Origin: Terramyces sp. JEL0728
Taxonomy: Eukaryota > Chytridiomycota > Chytridiomycetes > Rhizophydiales > Terramycetaceae
DNA: 64,000 nucleotides
Assembly (NCBI GenBank): GCA_027603945.1
Contig: JADIIU010000061.1
Span: 1 to 64,000 of the forward strand
Direction of reading: 5' to 3'
In this document: positions 10,635 to 20,176 of the stretch, piece after piece
Layout: the number at the start of each line of letters is the position of its first letter
Position numbering within the stretch: position 1 is the stretch's first letter
The notes under the pieces: model-generated
Database searches by the model: none
What the model saw: the letters and a program-made list of their open reading frames with translations, nothing else
What the model was told of the DNA's origin: nothing
Translations under genes and position numbers: made by a program

Positions 10635-10766
10635 CCAATTAGTTTCACATCCACAATAGCCGGTTTTATTTTTGGACCCAATTGTCCTTGAAAAAGGAGT
10701 CACTGATTGTTCCATCTCATTGTTCTTGGAAACCTGAAACATTTCAATTCACAAGCGTTTATTTAG

Positions 10767-13199
10767 TCAAGGTCCTTTTGGAGCTGGAGGACGGACGTAT
10801 TTTGGCACGCATTTCGCATGGTAATCTGTGTACAGCTTGATTTTTCTTTCAAATCTTTCATTTAATTCTGACAGTTCAGATGCATGTTCACTTCTGCAAT
10901 AGTCGAATTTGACTTTGGTTTCTCCATTTTCTTTGCCATGTTTGCGTTCCAGTTCTTTGATTTTCTTTGAGAATTTTAGTTCAATGAGCTTGATGGTCTT
11001 TTCCTGCGCTTCCTTCAATTCCTTGATTTTGTGAGCATACTTTTCAACAAGAGTGTGCTTCTTTTTGTACAGCTTTTCCTTGGCTTCCAGATAGTACTTT
11101 TCTTTCAGCTCCTTCAAGGATTTCTTGTAAGAGACTCTAAGCTCTTCCAGCTTTTCTTGCACCTTTTTTTGGATTAATTTTACATCATCTTCGTAGGATT
11201 TTTCAAGTGCGTCCAACTTGGCTTTGAGTGCCTTTTCTTGAGCTTCAACTGACTCTTCCAGTTCCTTTTCAGCGCATTCGATAGCATAATCCGATTCGAT
11301 CTTCAATGCAATGATTTTCTCCTCCAATTCTTCTTTCAAAATGCTAATCTTGTGGTGATCGTCCTTGCATCCCTTGATCAATTCTCCATAGTGCTTTTTC
11401 AATTCTGCAATCTCTAATTTAAGCTCCTTCTTGGCATCAGCTATTAATTTTTCTTTGGATTCGCGATAATCGTGCCTTGCCTTTTTCATTTGCTTTTCAA
11501 CTTCCAAGACTGCTTTGCGGTAGTCAGTATGGCTTTTGGTAAGGAGTTCTTTCAAGGAAGCTTCCAATTTGTGTTTATCTTCAAGGAATTTCTTTTCCAA
11601 GGCTTGCTTGAGCTTTCTTCTTTCTTTTCTTTCTTCATGCTCTTTCTTCAAGCGTTCCTTCTCTTCCTCCAATTTCTCCTTGTGTTTACGAATCTTCTTT
11701 TCCTTCAAATCGGCAATCTTTTTTAGTTTAGCTTCATCATGTTCAACATCCTTTTCTTCTTTAGCAAATTCCTTCTTCAACTTTGAAATTTCCTCCTTAA
11801 GTAGTTTTTCGTGCTTTTCCAATTCTTCTTCCTTCTTTTTGGCTTCTTCGATGATTTCCTTCTTGTGCTTTTCTTCCAACAATTCAGCTTCCTTGTGTTT
11901 CTTCTCAAGTTCCTCCAAATGCTGCTTGTACTGTTTCTCATGAGCTTCTACCTCTTCCTTGTGTTTCTGGGCACGGATCTTTGCAGCTTCTTTGAATTCT
12001 TCACGCATGTGCTTGATTGCCCGTTCATGTTCTTCTGTCCACTCCTTGATTTGCTTTTCAATTTTCTCCATGAGTTCGTTGAGTTCTTTTTCAGAGTATT
12101 TCTGATCACCATATCCATATTTCTTGTCATTAGAAGCCTTTTCAAAGCATTCAATTTGGCGCTTGAGCTTTTCTTCCTTGGTTTTCACTTCATGTTCAAG
12201 CTTCTCTTCTTCCAACTTTTCCTCGTGTAGGAACTTTTCTTTAAGATCATGGATTTTCTTTTCCCATTCAAGCTTCTCTCTTTCCACCTCTTCTTTGTGA
12301 TGTTTTTGCAGTTTAGCAATTGTTTCAACATACTTGGCTTCTTCTTCTTCCCTGTGCTTTCTGTTTTTCTCAAGGGCTTCATGTTCCCGTTGCAAAGTTT
12401 CTTTTTCGTTCGAGTGAACATTTTCCAACTCTTTCAGTTTTTTGGCAAGCTTCTTCTTTAGCTCATTCAGCTTTTCCTTGTCGTGTTCAATATCTTTGAC
12501 TTCTTCTTCATGCTCTTTGTTCAATTTTTCGATTTGATCCTTGAACTTTTCTTCTTGAGCTTTCATTTTGTATGAATGCTTAGCCTGGTTCTTTTCATAC
12601 TCGGCATCATACTTTGGGGTTTTGTAACTATTTTCATTTTTTACAGGAGGTTCTTTTTTTCCATAGCTTGGTTTATACTCATGGCGAGGAAGCAGAATCA
12701 CATTGTCAATGACAGGCCCGCAGCTAGTGGCAGTGGTTGACGTGATTTCAATTACAGTTTTGGCGTCTTTTGCCGTAAATTCATATATAATTTCTTTCCA
12801 GACTCCGTTTGCTTCGTCGTGGTTGTACTTGAAGTTGAGCGGTGCTACCCCTGTTGCAGAGACATACCCAGTTTTTTCCTTTGGATCGCACAGGTAGTTT
12901 GCATTCAAAAAGAAAGACAAAATATACTTTTCGCCCGGAACCAAGGCCACCTGTTGTTCAATACCGTATGGGTTGTTGGCGCTGAGATCCATTGACCATT
13001 CTCCGTGCTGATTAATCCAAGGGGAGTGATCCAATTCGAATTCAGAGCCATGACAAACTTTCCAAGGTGCGATGGCCTTTTCATCCGTCAAGATACACCA
13101 AGATGATTTACAATATGCACTGCTATGGTCTTCAAAGTCACCATTTTGCAAGAGGTTGGCAGATACAGCCATAGCAAACAAAGCGGCGTTAAATAGCAT
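10767..13199 (-). CDS. Secreted DUF642-like protein with 600-residue coiled coil
   Basis: 810 aa, intronless. A signal peptide (MLFNAALFAMAVSA) precedes a DUF642-like domain, residues about 15-180 (NLLQNGDFEDH, GEWSMDL, TSCGPVIDNVIL). From about residue 200 to 800 it is almost unbroken lysine/glutamate-rich heptad sequence, ending in VRPPAPKGP. This predicts an extended coiled-coil rod carrying a globular carbohydrate-binding-like head, released to or beyond the cell surface. The coiled coil has few cysteines or glycines. I know of no named protein with this architecture; the combination is my reading of the sequence. It sits next to the short form and is transcribed in the same direction. 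Confidence 0.85.
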   Translation of the reverse strand: MLFNAALFAMAVSANLLQNGDFEDHSSAYCKSSWCILTDEKAIAPWKVCHGSEFELDHSPWINQHGEWSMDLSANNPYGIEQQVALVPGEKYILSFFLNANYLCDPKEKTGYVSATGVAPLNFKYNHDEANGVWKEIIYEFTAKDAKTVIEITSTTATSCGPVIDNVILLPRHEYKPSYGKKEPPVKNENSYKTPKYDAEYEKNQAKHSYKMKAQEEKFKDQIEKLNKEHEEEVKDIEHDKEKLNELKKKLAKKLKELENVHSNEKETLQREHEALEKNRKHREEEEAKYVETIAKLQKHHKEEVEREKLEWEKKIHDLKEKFLHEEKLEEEKLEHEVKTKEEKLKRQIECFEKASNDKKYGYGDQKYSEKELNELMEKIEKQIKEWTEEHERAIKHMREEFKEAAKIRAQKHKEEVEAHEKQYKQHLEELEKKHKEAELLEEKHKKEIIEEAKKKEEELEKHEKLLKEEISKLKKEFAKEEKDVEHDEAKLKKIADLKEKKIRKHKEKLEEEKERLKKEHEERKERRKLKQALEKKFLEDKHKLEASLKELLTKSHTDYRKAVLEVEKQMKKARHDYRESKEKLIADAKKELKLEIAELKKHYGELIKGCKDDHHKISILKEELEEKIIALKIESDYAIECAEKELEESVEAQEKALKAKLDALEKSYEDDVKLIQKKVQEKLEELRVSYKKSLKELKEKYYLEAKEKLYKKKHTLVEKYAHKIKELKEAQEKTIKLIELKFSKKIKELERKHGKENGETKVKFDYCRSEHASELSELNERFERKIKLYTDYHAKCVPKYVRPPAPKGP

Positions 13200-13225
13200 T
13201 TTTTCTGGTATTGCGTTGCAATTCT

Positions 13226-13236
13226 CTTTTTTTATA
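13226..13236 (-). promoter_or_regulatory. TATA box of the long DUF642 gene
   Basis: The minus strand reads TATAAAAAAAG, starting about 37 bp upstream of the ATG at 13199. It lies in the 232-bp divergent gap shared with the coiled-coil gene on the other strand. Confidence 0.55.
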
Positions 13237-13431
13237 TTCCCTGTTTATTTGTTGATCTGGATGTAATTATTTGTATTTGTGTGCATGGATAGATAAATAA
13301 CTAGCACGATCCTAACATGGAAATAAATAAACCACAGGCTCGCTTAATGAGTAATATTTGATCATTAGCGTTATGAGATTTTCTTTCCTGGCGAGCTTTG
13401 TCTTTGTCAAATATTTGACTTTTTTAATCGC

Positions 13432-14955
13432 ATGCCATTTCCAACGCTCCTCCCATACCAAAAGCAGCCTCGAATATCGAGCAGCAAATCTTTTGAAAGT
13501 ATTAATTTGGGGGTCACATCCACAGAAAATCACAAAACGAGTCTGGATTTTAATGTTCCCGATAATATAGTGTCAGATCAATACAGAAAATTTACTGAAG
13601 TCAGGGAAGACCAGCAAGACCTTATTGACCATTTCAAACTAAAGATAAATGAAATGGAAATTAAAAACAAACAACTTTCTCTAATATTGCACGACTATGA
13701 CCAGACTATTCAATCTCAAACAAAGGAAATCAAAGTGCTAAAAGCTGCACTTGCAAATCAGGAATACGGCTCACCGGCACATGTAAAAGTACTAGTGTCT
13801 ACAATAGATGGATTGCAGCGTGAATTGCATCGACTACGCGATCAAAATTCAGTTTTGTTGGAGGAAGATGGAAAATTAAGGCACTCTGTTATTCGTCAAA
13901 GAGAACCGTCGGTCGAGCGTAAAAGTCCTGACCAATTTCATTTTCATTACAAATCTCCCAGGGCTTCGCCTACCAAATTACACATACCTAACAGTAATTT
14001 CAATGAAGGAGCAAAGTCTCCTTCCCGTAGCCAAACAAGCAAACGCTCAGTGTATTCGCCCACACATTCTCCAGTGTTTAATAGCTCAAGTAATTTCAGC
14101 AGTTCTTTCAATTCCCCAGTTTTACTTCAAGGAAAAAGGGAATTGAAAGATAAAGTTGTTAGGCAAGAAGACTTTTATCCTGTATCTCACTTGTTTAACC
14201 AGAAACTTCCCAGCCCAGCTGAAAAGGGGAGCAAGTATCCTTCCCCAAAAAGTGATAGATTGGGAGTATTTGCAAATTTGGGCAAAAACATTAATAGCGT
14301 AGAATCTCCCACCAGACAAACCTCTGCAAGGAATTATGGGTTCCAAACGAGCGGGAAAGAAGCACAGGTTGATAGGGCCACGCCAGATAGACCTGGCTAT
14401 TTCGGCACTCAAGAACGAACTACGATGCACTCCTCAACATATCAAAACAATAGATCTGGTTATAGCGATCTGATTCAACGTCGATCCAGCAGACAAGCGT
14501 TTAGTGATAACGGCGATAGGAATTCGCTTAATACGCTGCACGAACAATTGAACTATATTGGGCAGCTTTTAGATCGTGACGAAAAAGACATTGCACAAAC
14601 TCGGCCTCGTTCAGGTAGCCCGACAGTGCAAGAAAATACAAGAGCAACTTCTGCTGCAAAAACAAGAATAATTCAACCGTCGCATTCTGTGCCTGACCTC
14701 ATCCATAGAAAAGGCAATACGTCAACGAACTCGTTTGAACATCGAACTAGCATTCTCAAGCAGCCTAGTTCGGCCAAATCACCAAAACTTACCTCTGTGC
14801 GGATTAATCCTTCGCCAATAACTGAAAAATGGGCAACTTCGACCTCTAGTTCGCCTTCGCCAACTAAATCAATGTTGGTTCAGGAAAGAGACTTACTTGA
14901 GCAAGAGCTATTAGAACAGTATGAAAGAATGAGAAAAATGGGCGGTGTAAATTAA
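13432..14955 (+). CDS. Coiled-coil protein with long disordered Ser/Pro-rich tail, unknown
   Basis: 507 aa, intronless. Residues about 45-150 form a coiled coil (EDQQDLIDHFKLKINEMEIK, then LQRELHRLRDQNSVLLEEDG). The remainder is disordered and full of SP, SPT and RSP sites, which suits phosphorylation by proline-directed kinases. A second short helical segment closes the protein (ERDLLEQELLEQYERMRKM). This looks like a cytoskeletal, centrosomal or polarity scaffold, but no family is recognised. It shares a 232-bp divergent promoter region with the DUF642 coiled-coil gene. The stop codon lies 21 bp from the stop of the convergent DHHC gene. Confidence 0.8.
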   Translation: MPFPTLLPYQKQPRISSSKSFESINLGVTSTENHKTSLDFNVPDNIVSDQYRKFTEVREDQQDLIDHFKLKINEMEIKNKQLSLILHDYDQTIQSQTKEIKVLKAALANQEYGSPAHVKVLVSTIDGLQRELHRLRDQNSVLLEEDGKLRHSVIRQREPSVERKSPDQFHFHYKSPRASPTKLHIPNSNFNEGAKSPSRSQTSKRSVYSPTHSPVFNSSSNFSSSFNSPVLLQGKRELKDKVVRQEDFYPVSHLFNQKLPSPAEKGSKYPSPKSDRLGVFANLGKNINSVESPTRQTSARNYGFQTSGKEAQVDRATPDRPGYFGTQERTTMHSSTYQNNRSGYSDLIQRRSSRQAFSDNGDRNSLNTLHEQLNYIGQLLDRDEKDIAQTRPRSGSPTVQENTRATSAAKTRIIQPSHSVPDLIHRKGNTSTNSFEHRTSILKQPSSAKSPKLTSVRINPSPITEKWATSTSSSPSPTKSMLVQERDLLEQELLEQYERMRKMGGVN

Positions 14956-14976
14956 TCTTTTCTAATATATTTACGT

Positions 14977-16054
14977 TTATGCAAAATCTTTGTATCTATT
15001 AGCCTCCCTCATTCTTTGTCGGTATTCCCTTGTGTTGATTTGCCACAATAGTGGTCCTCTAGCTGCTCTACTTTCGTAATAACCATATGTAGAGATTCCC
15101 ACGTACACGAGTCGGGAATGAAAGACAGTCAGCCAACACATTCCACTACCACAGCCAATGACAGCGATCCCAAAGGCAAAAATCCCAACAAGAGACCATA
15201 TTGAGTTGCTAAACACCACATGCGATCTGCCAAACACTAAATTAGCGACTTAATACTGGACAGGTTGTAATAATCTATATCCACAAAAAATGAAACAAAA
15301 ATGTAGATTGAAAACACGCCAATGTACGCTGAGAGGATTGTTGCCAGCACCACAGTCATAAAGAATGGTTTATAATTCGATTTTCCTATACAGGTTGACA
15401 AGAATTGACAGTGGTGGTCATAACCAGCTACACACTTGTTGCACGGTTTGCAATGTTTAGTTTGGCGAGACACTACCACCTGGCAAATATTGCAAAACAT
15501 GGTGTCGGGGTCAATAACCGGGATTCCGGTTGTTTTTATATAATTTACATTCCTTTCTACATTGGCTCTTGTTACAACTGGATCCTGGGTCTCAACAGTA
15601 ACGGTGTAGAGCGTGAAACTGATTTGACTAATAAATATTACAGCGACGATGACAGTTGAAGCCATGTACAGGGTCTGGTCTTGAATAAAGCGGGCAAAAA
15701 TACCGAAATATACTCCGGCTCCTATTGCGTATAAACTGAGCATCAGCGGAAACAAGACTAATTAGTTTGCGTTTACTGTTGACCGGTCTACACCAGCCGT
15801 TCTTTCTAGACCAAGCATTGAATAGTATGGGGTCGTATCCAGTTGAACCAAAGAAAAAATCCTCGTTATAAACTACATTAGTGTTATGCTACCACAGAGA
15901 GGAAAGTCCAACTTTTCCTTTGATTGGAGAGCATCTTTGGAATGAAAGTTTTTCAGCGTATCATTAGATTGCTGGGGTTAATTGCACTTACTTGAGGCGC
16001 TACTTTAGGTTCTTGCATAACGAGTATGGGCTGTTGGAGCTCCGTATCATTCAT
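14977..16054 (-). CDS. DHHC-type protein S-palmitoyltransferase
   Basis: 332 aa from five exons; introns at 15972-15991 (20 nt), 15873-15892 (20), 15758-15776 (19) and 15237-15256 (20). The cysteine-rich domain reads [18 protein letters not shown], then [17 protein letters not shown]; the DHHC cysteine accepts palmitate before transfer to substrate cysteines. Two hydrophobic segments precede and two follow the domain, the standard four-pass layout. The acidic N-terminal exon begins [16 protein letters not shown]. The first ATG sits 67 bp from the ATG of the divergent glucosidase II beta gene. The specific substrate cannot be told. An ORF search alone would start this protein at a TTG inside exon 4 and miss three exons. 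Confidence 0.92.
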
Positions 16055-16121
16055 GTTTTTGTAGTGAAAAAGTGGCTTTTCGTGCCGTCTCGCTGGGGAT
16101 CTCATTCTCACTTCCAGGAAA
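16055..16121. promoter_or_regulatory. 67-bp bidirectional promoter gap
   Basis: Only 67 bp separate the start codons of the DHHC gene (minus) and the glucosidase II beta gene (plus). Both 5' leaders and both core promoters must fit here or overlap the coding sequences. The gap is mixed in composition and shows no TATA box. Confidence 0.6.
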
Positions 16122-17419
16122 ATGTTTAGATTATACCTAGTTGCATGCAGTGCAGCTCAGACATATCAAATCAGAGGAGTGGAGCCATCCAAAAAGGAAT
16201 TATATACCAAGAATTTCTCTTGTCTGGACAAATCCAATCCAAATGCAGTTGTGAACGACGATTTTTGTGATTGCAGAGACGGCAGCGACGAGCCAGGTAT
16301 TCAGCAATTAATCCAGGGACATCTGCATGCTCGAATGGAAGATTCTATTGTGCTAATTTTGGGCACCTTCCCAAATTTATAAACTCATCTCACATAAATG
16401 ATGGGATTTGCGGTAATTTCTATTAAGATAGATTGCTGTGACGGGAGCGATGAATACCAAACCAATATCCAATGTCCACACACATGCGACGCTCTTCACC
16501 AAGAGTATTTGGAAGAACAGGCGCGGTTAGAAGAAATTAGAAAACTTGGAGCACAAAAGAAATTGGAATTGCTTAACAGTGCCAAAGAACAACTAAAGGA
16601 ATTGAAGAGGGAACTGAAAACTGCAAAAGCGCAATTACCTCGCCTGTTAAAGGAAGCAGAAGCAGCAAAAAATAAACTGGAAGCGCTGAAAAAGAAAGAG
16701 CCTGTATCTGAACCTGGCAACTTTATGAAAACAATTTGGAAGAAAGCTTCCTCCTTGCTTGGATTACCAAATATTGAGTTTACGAAAACCAGTGTTAAAA
16801 AACAGGAAACCTCTGAAATTGAAATTACAGAAACACCTGCCGCATCTGAATCGTTACAAGAAATCCCAACAGCCAATCCAAATCCTGAATCCACTGCAGA
16901 ACCTGTTCCTGAAGTAGATCCAGAGCTTGAAAAGGGTTAGTTTTCTTAATCGTAGAGATTGAACAAGCGGAGCAGGAAGAAGGGGAAGCGAGCAAGAAAG
17001 TTTCAGACGCAGAATCACGAATTGAGCAGATAAACAAAGATCTTGAACAGGATAATGGAGAGGATGATGTTTATCGAACGCTTAGGAACGAATGCATCGA
17101 GCATACAGATAAAGAGTATGTTTGGAGTAATATTAGGTACACCTATAAGCTGTGCTTCTTTTCTGACAGCAAGCAGGGCTGGACTTCTTTGGGCACATTC
17201 AGCTCGTGGGATAAAGAAGCCAAGATAATGTCATTTACCGAAGGGCAAACTTGCTGGAATGGACCAGCGAGATCAACCAAAGTGCAATTACAATGTGCTA
17301 CAGAAAACATACTGGCTAGTGTCTCCGAGCCAAACAAGTGCGAGTACCTGTTTGTCGTTGGAACACCAGCAGAGTGTATAATTACTGATGCCGACAAGTC
17401 TGCAAGAGAAGAACTTTAA
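16122..17419 (+). CDS. GTB1: Glucosidase II beta subunit (PRKCSH/Gtb1)
   Basis: 405 aa; introns at 16297-16316 (20 nt), 16413-16431 (19), 16936-16955 (20, with a GTTAGT donor) and 17116-17136 (21). It is the ER-lumenal non-catalytic partner of glucosidase II, which trims glucose from N-glycans. A short signal peptide is followed by VEPSKKELY, two LDL-receptor-A-like repeats ([19 protein letters not shown] and [15 protein letters not shown]), an EF/coiled-coil acidic region, and a C-terminal MRH domain ([29 protein letters not shown]). The last intron has no stop in frame, so unspliced reading would insert seven residues into the MRH domain. The C-terminus, REEL, is a weak HDEL-like ER signal. 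AATAAA overlaps the stop. Confidence 0.95.
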
Positions 17420-17485
17420 TAAATAATCCAGTCGTATTTTGTCACGGTGTTGCTTCAAGGTTGTGACAAAAGTTACCAAATTAAA

Positions 17486-18699
17486 ATGTACAACAGTTCA
17501 ATTAACAGCATATTCGAGGATAATAATATATCTACATTTGACAGAGCGAGGTTTCGACAGTACCGCCAGGACACATACCAGCAAATACCACCGAGGGATC
17601 AAATTAAACTACCCACGGATATTGATGCAATAAACAAGTCTGGCAAGTACTTTAAATTCACATATTTCAATTCGAGGGACCCTACAAGTCTAGAGCATCC
17701 ACAGCTGCGGAATTTAATGACGTTTCAAGACAACCAAGTTTATTACCTCCGTATATAAAATTAATGTAGAAATGGATTTGGTAAAGCGGTTCAATACAAT
17801 AACGAGGCAGACATATATTGATTTGGATTTGAATGAAGAGAATAAACAGAATTTCCGGATATGCTCTATGGCTTCAAACAAGTCAGTTCTTCTCCTCGGG
17901 GGTAATTATTGGCTAAATGAAGGTTTGACTGGGACTTATTTAATCAAGCAAATAGGCAGTAAAGAGTTGAAGGAATCAGTGATATCCCACTCTGCCAGCG
18001 CTATTACCAATCACCTAAATTTAGATACCAGCAGATCAGGAGGTGCGCTGCCACTAATTTAGCTCACATATGTTCAGTGTCTAGTAACGACAATATGCTG
18101 CGGATATTAGATTTAGAGACGCAAAAGGTGGTGAAAGGATTTCAGTTTGAGTGGGCTCCAAATTGCTCGGTTTTCAGTCCAGACAAGTGTATAGTCTGTG
18201 TAGTTGGCGATTCAAATACTTGCAAGATTGTATCAGCACAGTCTGGCAAAGAGCTGATTAAACTGCGTGGACATACGGGCCACAACTTTGCTTGTGCATG
18301 GTCATCAAGCTCACAGTATATCGCAACTGGCAGCGAAGGTAGTTTACAGCTGATCAAGATTTGACTACCCGATTGTACGATATTCGAAATACTTCTAAAC
18401 CATTAAAAGTGATACCGTGTTCCTTCAGTGCAGTTCGGTCTTTGAAATTCGATCCGAGCGGGGATTTCCTGCTAATTGCTGAGGCTGCAGATTTTGTTCA
18501 TATAATGGATGTCAAGCAAGCAACTAAAGAACAAGAAATAGAAATATATGGAGATATTTCTGGCTGTTGCTGGTCCGAAACAGGCAATCGTGTCTATATT
18601 GGAAATGCTGGTAATTCAACATTTATCTTAGAATTTACTACTGGCGGTTTGATTGAATTCGAAAAGAGAAACATCATCCACGAGTTTGGCTTGGTTTAG
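17486..18699 (+). CDS. WD40-repeat protein, fission-yeast C2A9.03-like
   Basis: 384 aa; introns at 17751-17769 (19 nt), 18043-18062 (20, GTGCGC donor) and 18339-18358 (20). The N-terminal part ends with LEHPQLRNLMTFQDNQVYYL. The WD-like blades include SVSSNDNMLRILDL, GHTGHNFACAWSSSSQYIATGSED, and TRLYDIRNTSKPLK, then AEAADFVHIMDV. This order, including the ADFVHI motif, recalls the uncharacterised fungal WD protein typified by fission yeast C2A9.03 (from memory). A seven-bladed propeller used as a scaffold is expected. The molecular role is unknown. Confidence 0.82.
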
Positions 18700-18734
18700 A
18701 TATTGTTTATTGTTATAATATGTACCTATTTATA

Positions 18735-19943
18735 TTAAATTATTTCTAGTTCACACTCAGACTCGCTCTCCTGCTGGACCAATTTGGGTTTTTTGTTTGC
18801 TATTTGATGCGGATCTCCACCCATTTTCATCAAAGCATTTGGCCCAAATACATTGACACGGTCTACGTTAACAAGCAAATACTCTCGTCTTCTTCAATGC
18901 CAAGCATTTTGCGATATACCTTGCCACCATGCGAATTAGAATTGATAATCATCGCACTACATTAGAAAAATTTACATGTCCGACTGTTCCTTTTCGCTTA
19001 GTACACGTTCAGACGTTGGCTTTGGTGGATTGAATACTTGAACGCTGCTACCTTGGGCTACTACGGTGTGCTTGCCAATTTGATAGCTGGCATTCTTATC
19101 ATGCTGTCTGACAGATTTCTTTTTTTCGTGTTTGTTGACTGGGGTTCCAATGGTAAACAAACGGTCGCCAGTAGCAAACTCTTGCCGTTTGAGTTTTGCC
19201 TGCTGGTATATAGCAACTTGATGCGCTTGGCAATACTTGGCTGCTCTTCTATCTAAAAACTGCGAGCATTTTTCTTTTGCACCTCCATCACAGAAGCCCA
19301 AATCAACCGCCCTACCGATTCCCATGAGCAATAAAGAGCTTGTTAATGTGAGAGCCAATTCTCCGTTGTTCTGGGTCGGTTTTGATATCTCGCCGTTTAA
19401 AATGGCTATGACAGATCCAACCAAATTGTCATTTTGCATGCAATCGCTACCTTTTAAAAATACTCTAATAGATCCGTTGGCTCTGAGGTCGGTAATCGAT
19501 AAGCACTGTATTTGCATTCCTCTATCCAGTTGAAAAGGCGCTGATTGCTCATAGACAGCACCGATTGTTACCCAATCCTCGTTGATATCGCCATCTTGCA
19601 TTGTATTTTCAATGTCGCATATCTGGACGTATTTGCGATCATACATACGTTCATCAAGCTCTTCGGTGCTTATTGGCATATCGCACAAACGCAACTTTGA
19701 ATGCCTATCCTGAACTACTTTGTCAAGGTCTATTTTAGGAGCATGGAGTGGGAAAGACTGTATTTTCTTTTCCTTTGGTTCTAGTTTCTCCACAGTACGC
19801 TTTTTCTTGTATTTCTGCTTTATTGCTTGGTATTCATGCTGCAATTTGGCGATTTGCTCTTGATAATCTAGTATCTGCTTTTTAATTGCAATCATCCTGA
19901 TTTCGTCCTTGTTATATTCGAGTGGTTTTGGTGATTGCTCCAT
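18735..19943 (-). CDS. MCM10: DNA replication initiation factor Mcm10
   Basis: 389 aa; introns at 18957-18975 (19 nt) and 18863-18882 (20). An N-terminal coiled coil (residues about 15-50) precedes an OB-fold (WVTIGAVYEQSAP, IRVFLKGSDC) and the CCCH zinc finger (FCDGGAKEKCSQFLDRRAAKYCQAH). Mcm10 binds the CMG helicase and DNA polymerase alpha at replication origins. It is shorter than budding-yeast Mcm10, with a compact C-terminus that ends in a serine/glutamate-rich acidic tail. The two small 3' exons, beyond an apparent stop after QSD, were found from intron consensus and conserved sequence NVFGPNALMKMGGDP. The ATG at 19943 is the first in frame. Confidence 0.93.
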
Positions 19944-20176
19944 TTCTTTTGTTTCGGACAAGATTGTAAATATCAGTTTCACTTTGAAGCCAATGTGAAA
20001 ATGCTCTCAATTCCCGATTCCAAATTAAGATAGATCACGGCATCCTTATCTCGTGTCGTTTGTATTAAAAAGGAGAGAATGCCTCTTAACTTGGGATTCG
20101 CATCGATTATTCGTAATCTCTGACCTTGAAGGCAAACCAGTGCAAAATTTATTGAAAAAAAGTTAAAATGCTAGTA

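Noticed and set aside
11472..12461. Phe/Leu-rich open frames antisense to the DUF642 coiled coil
   Set aside because: They are the reverse reading of Lys/Glu codons (CTT, TTC), a known artefact.
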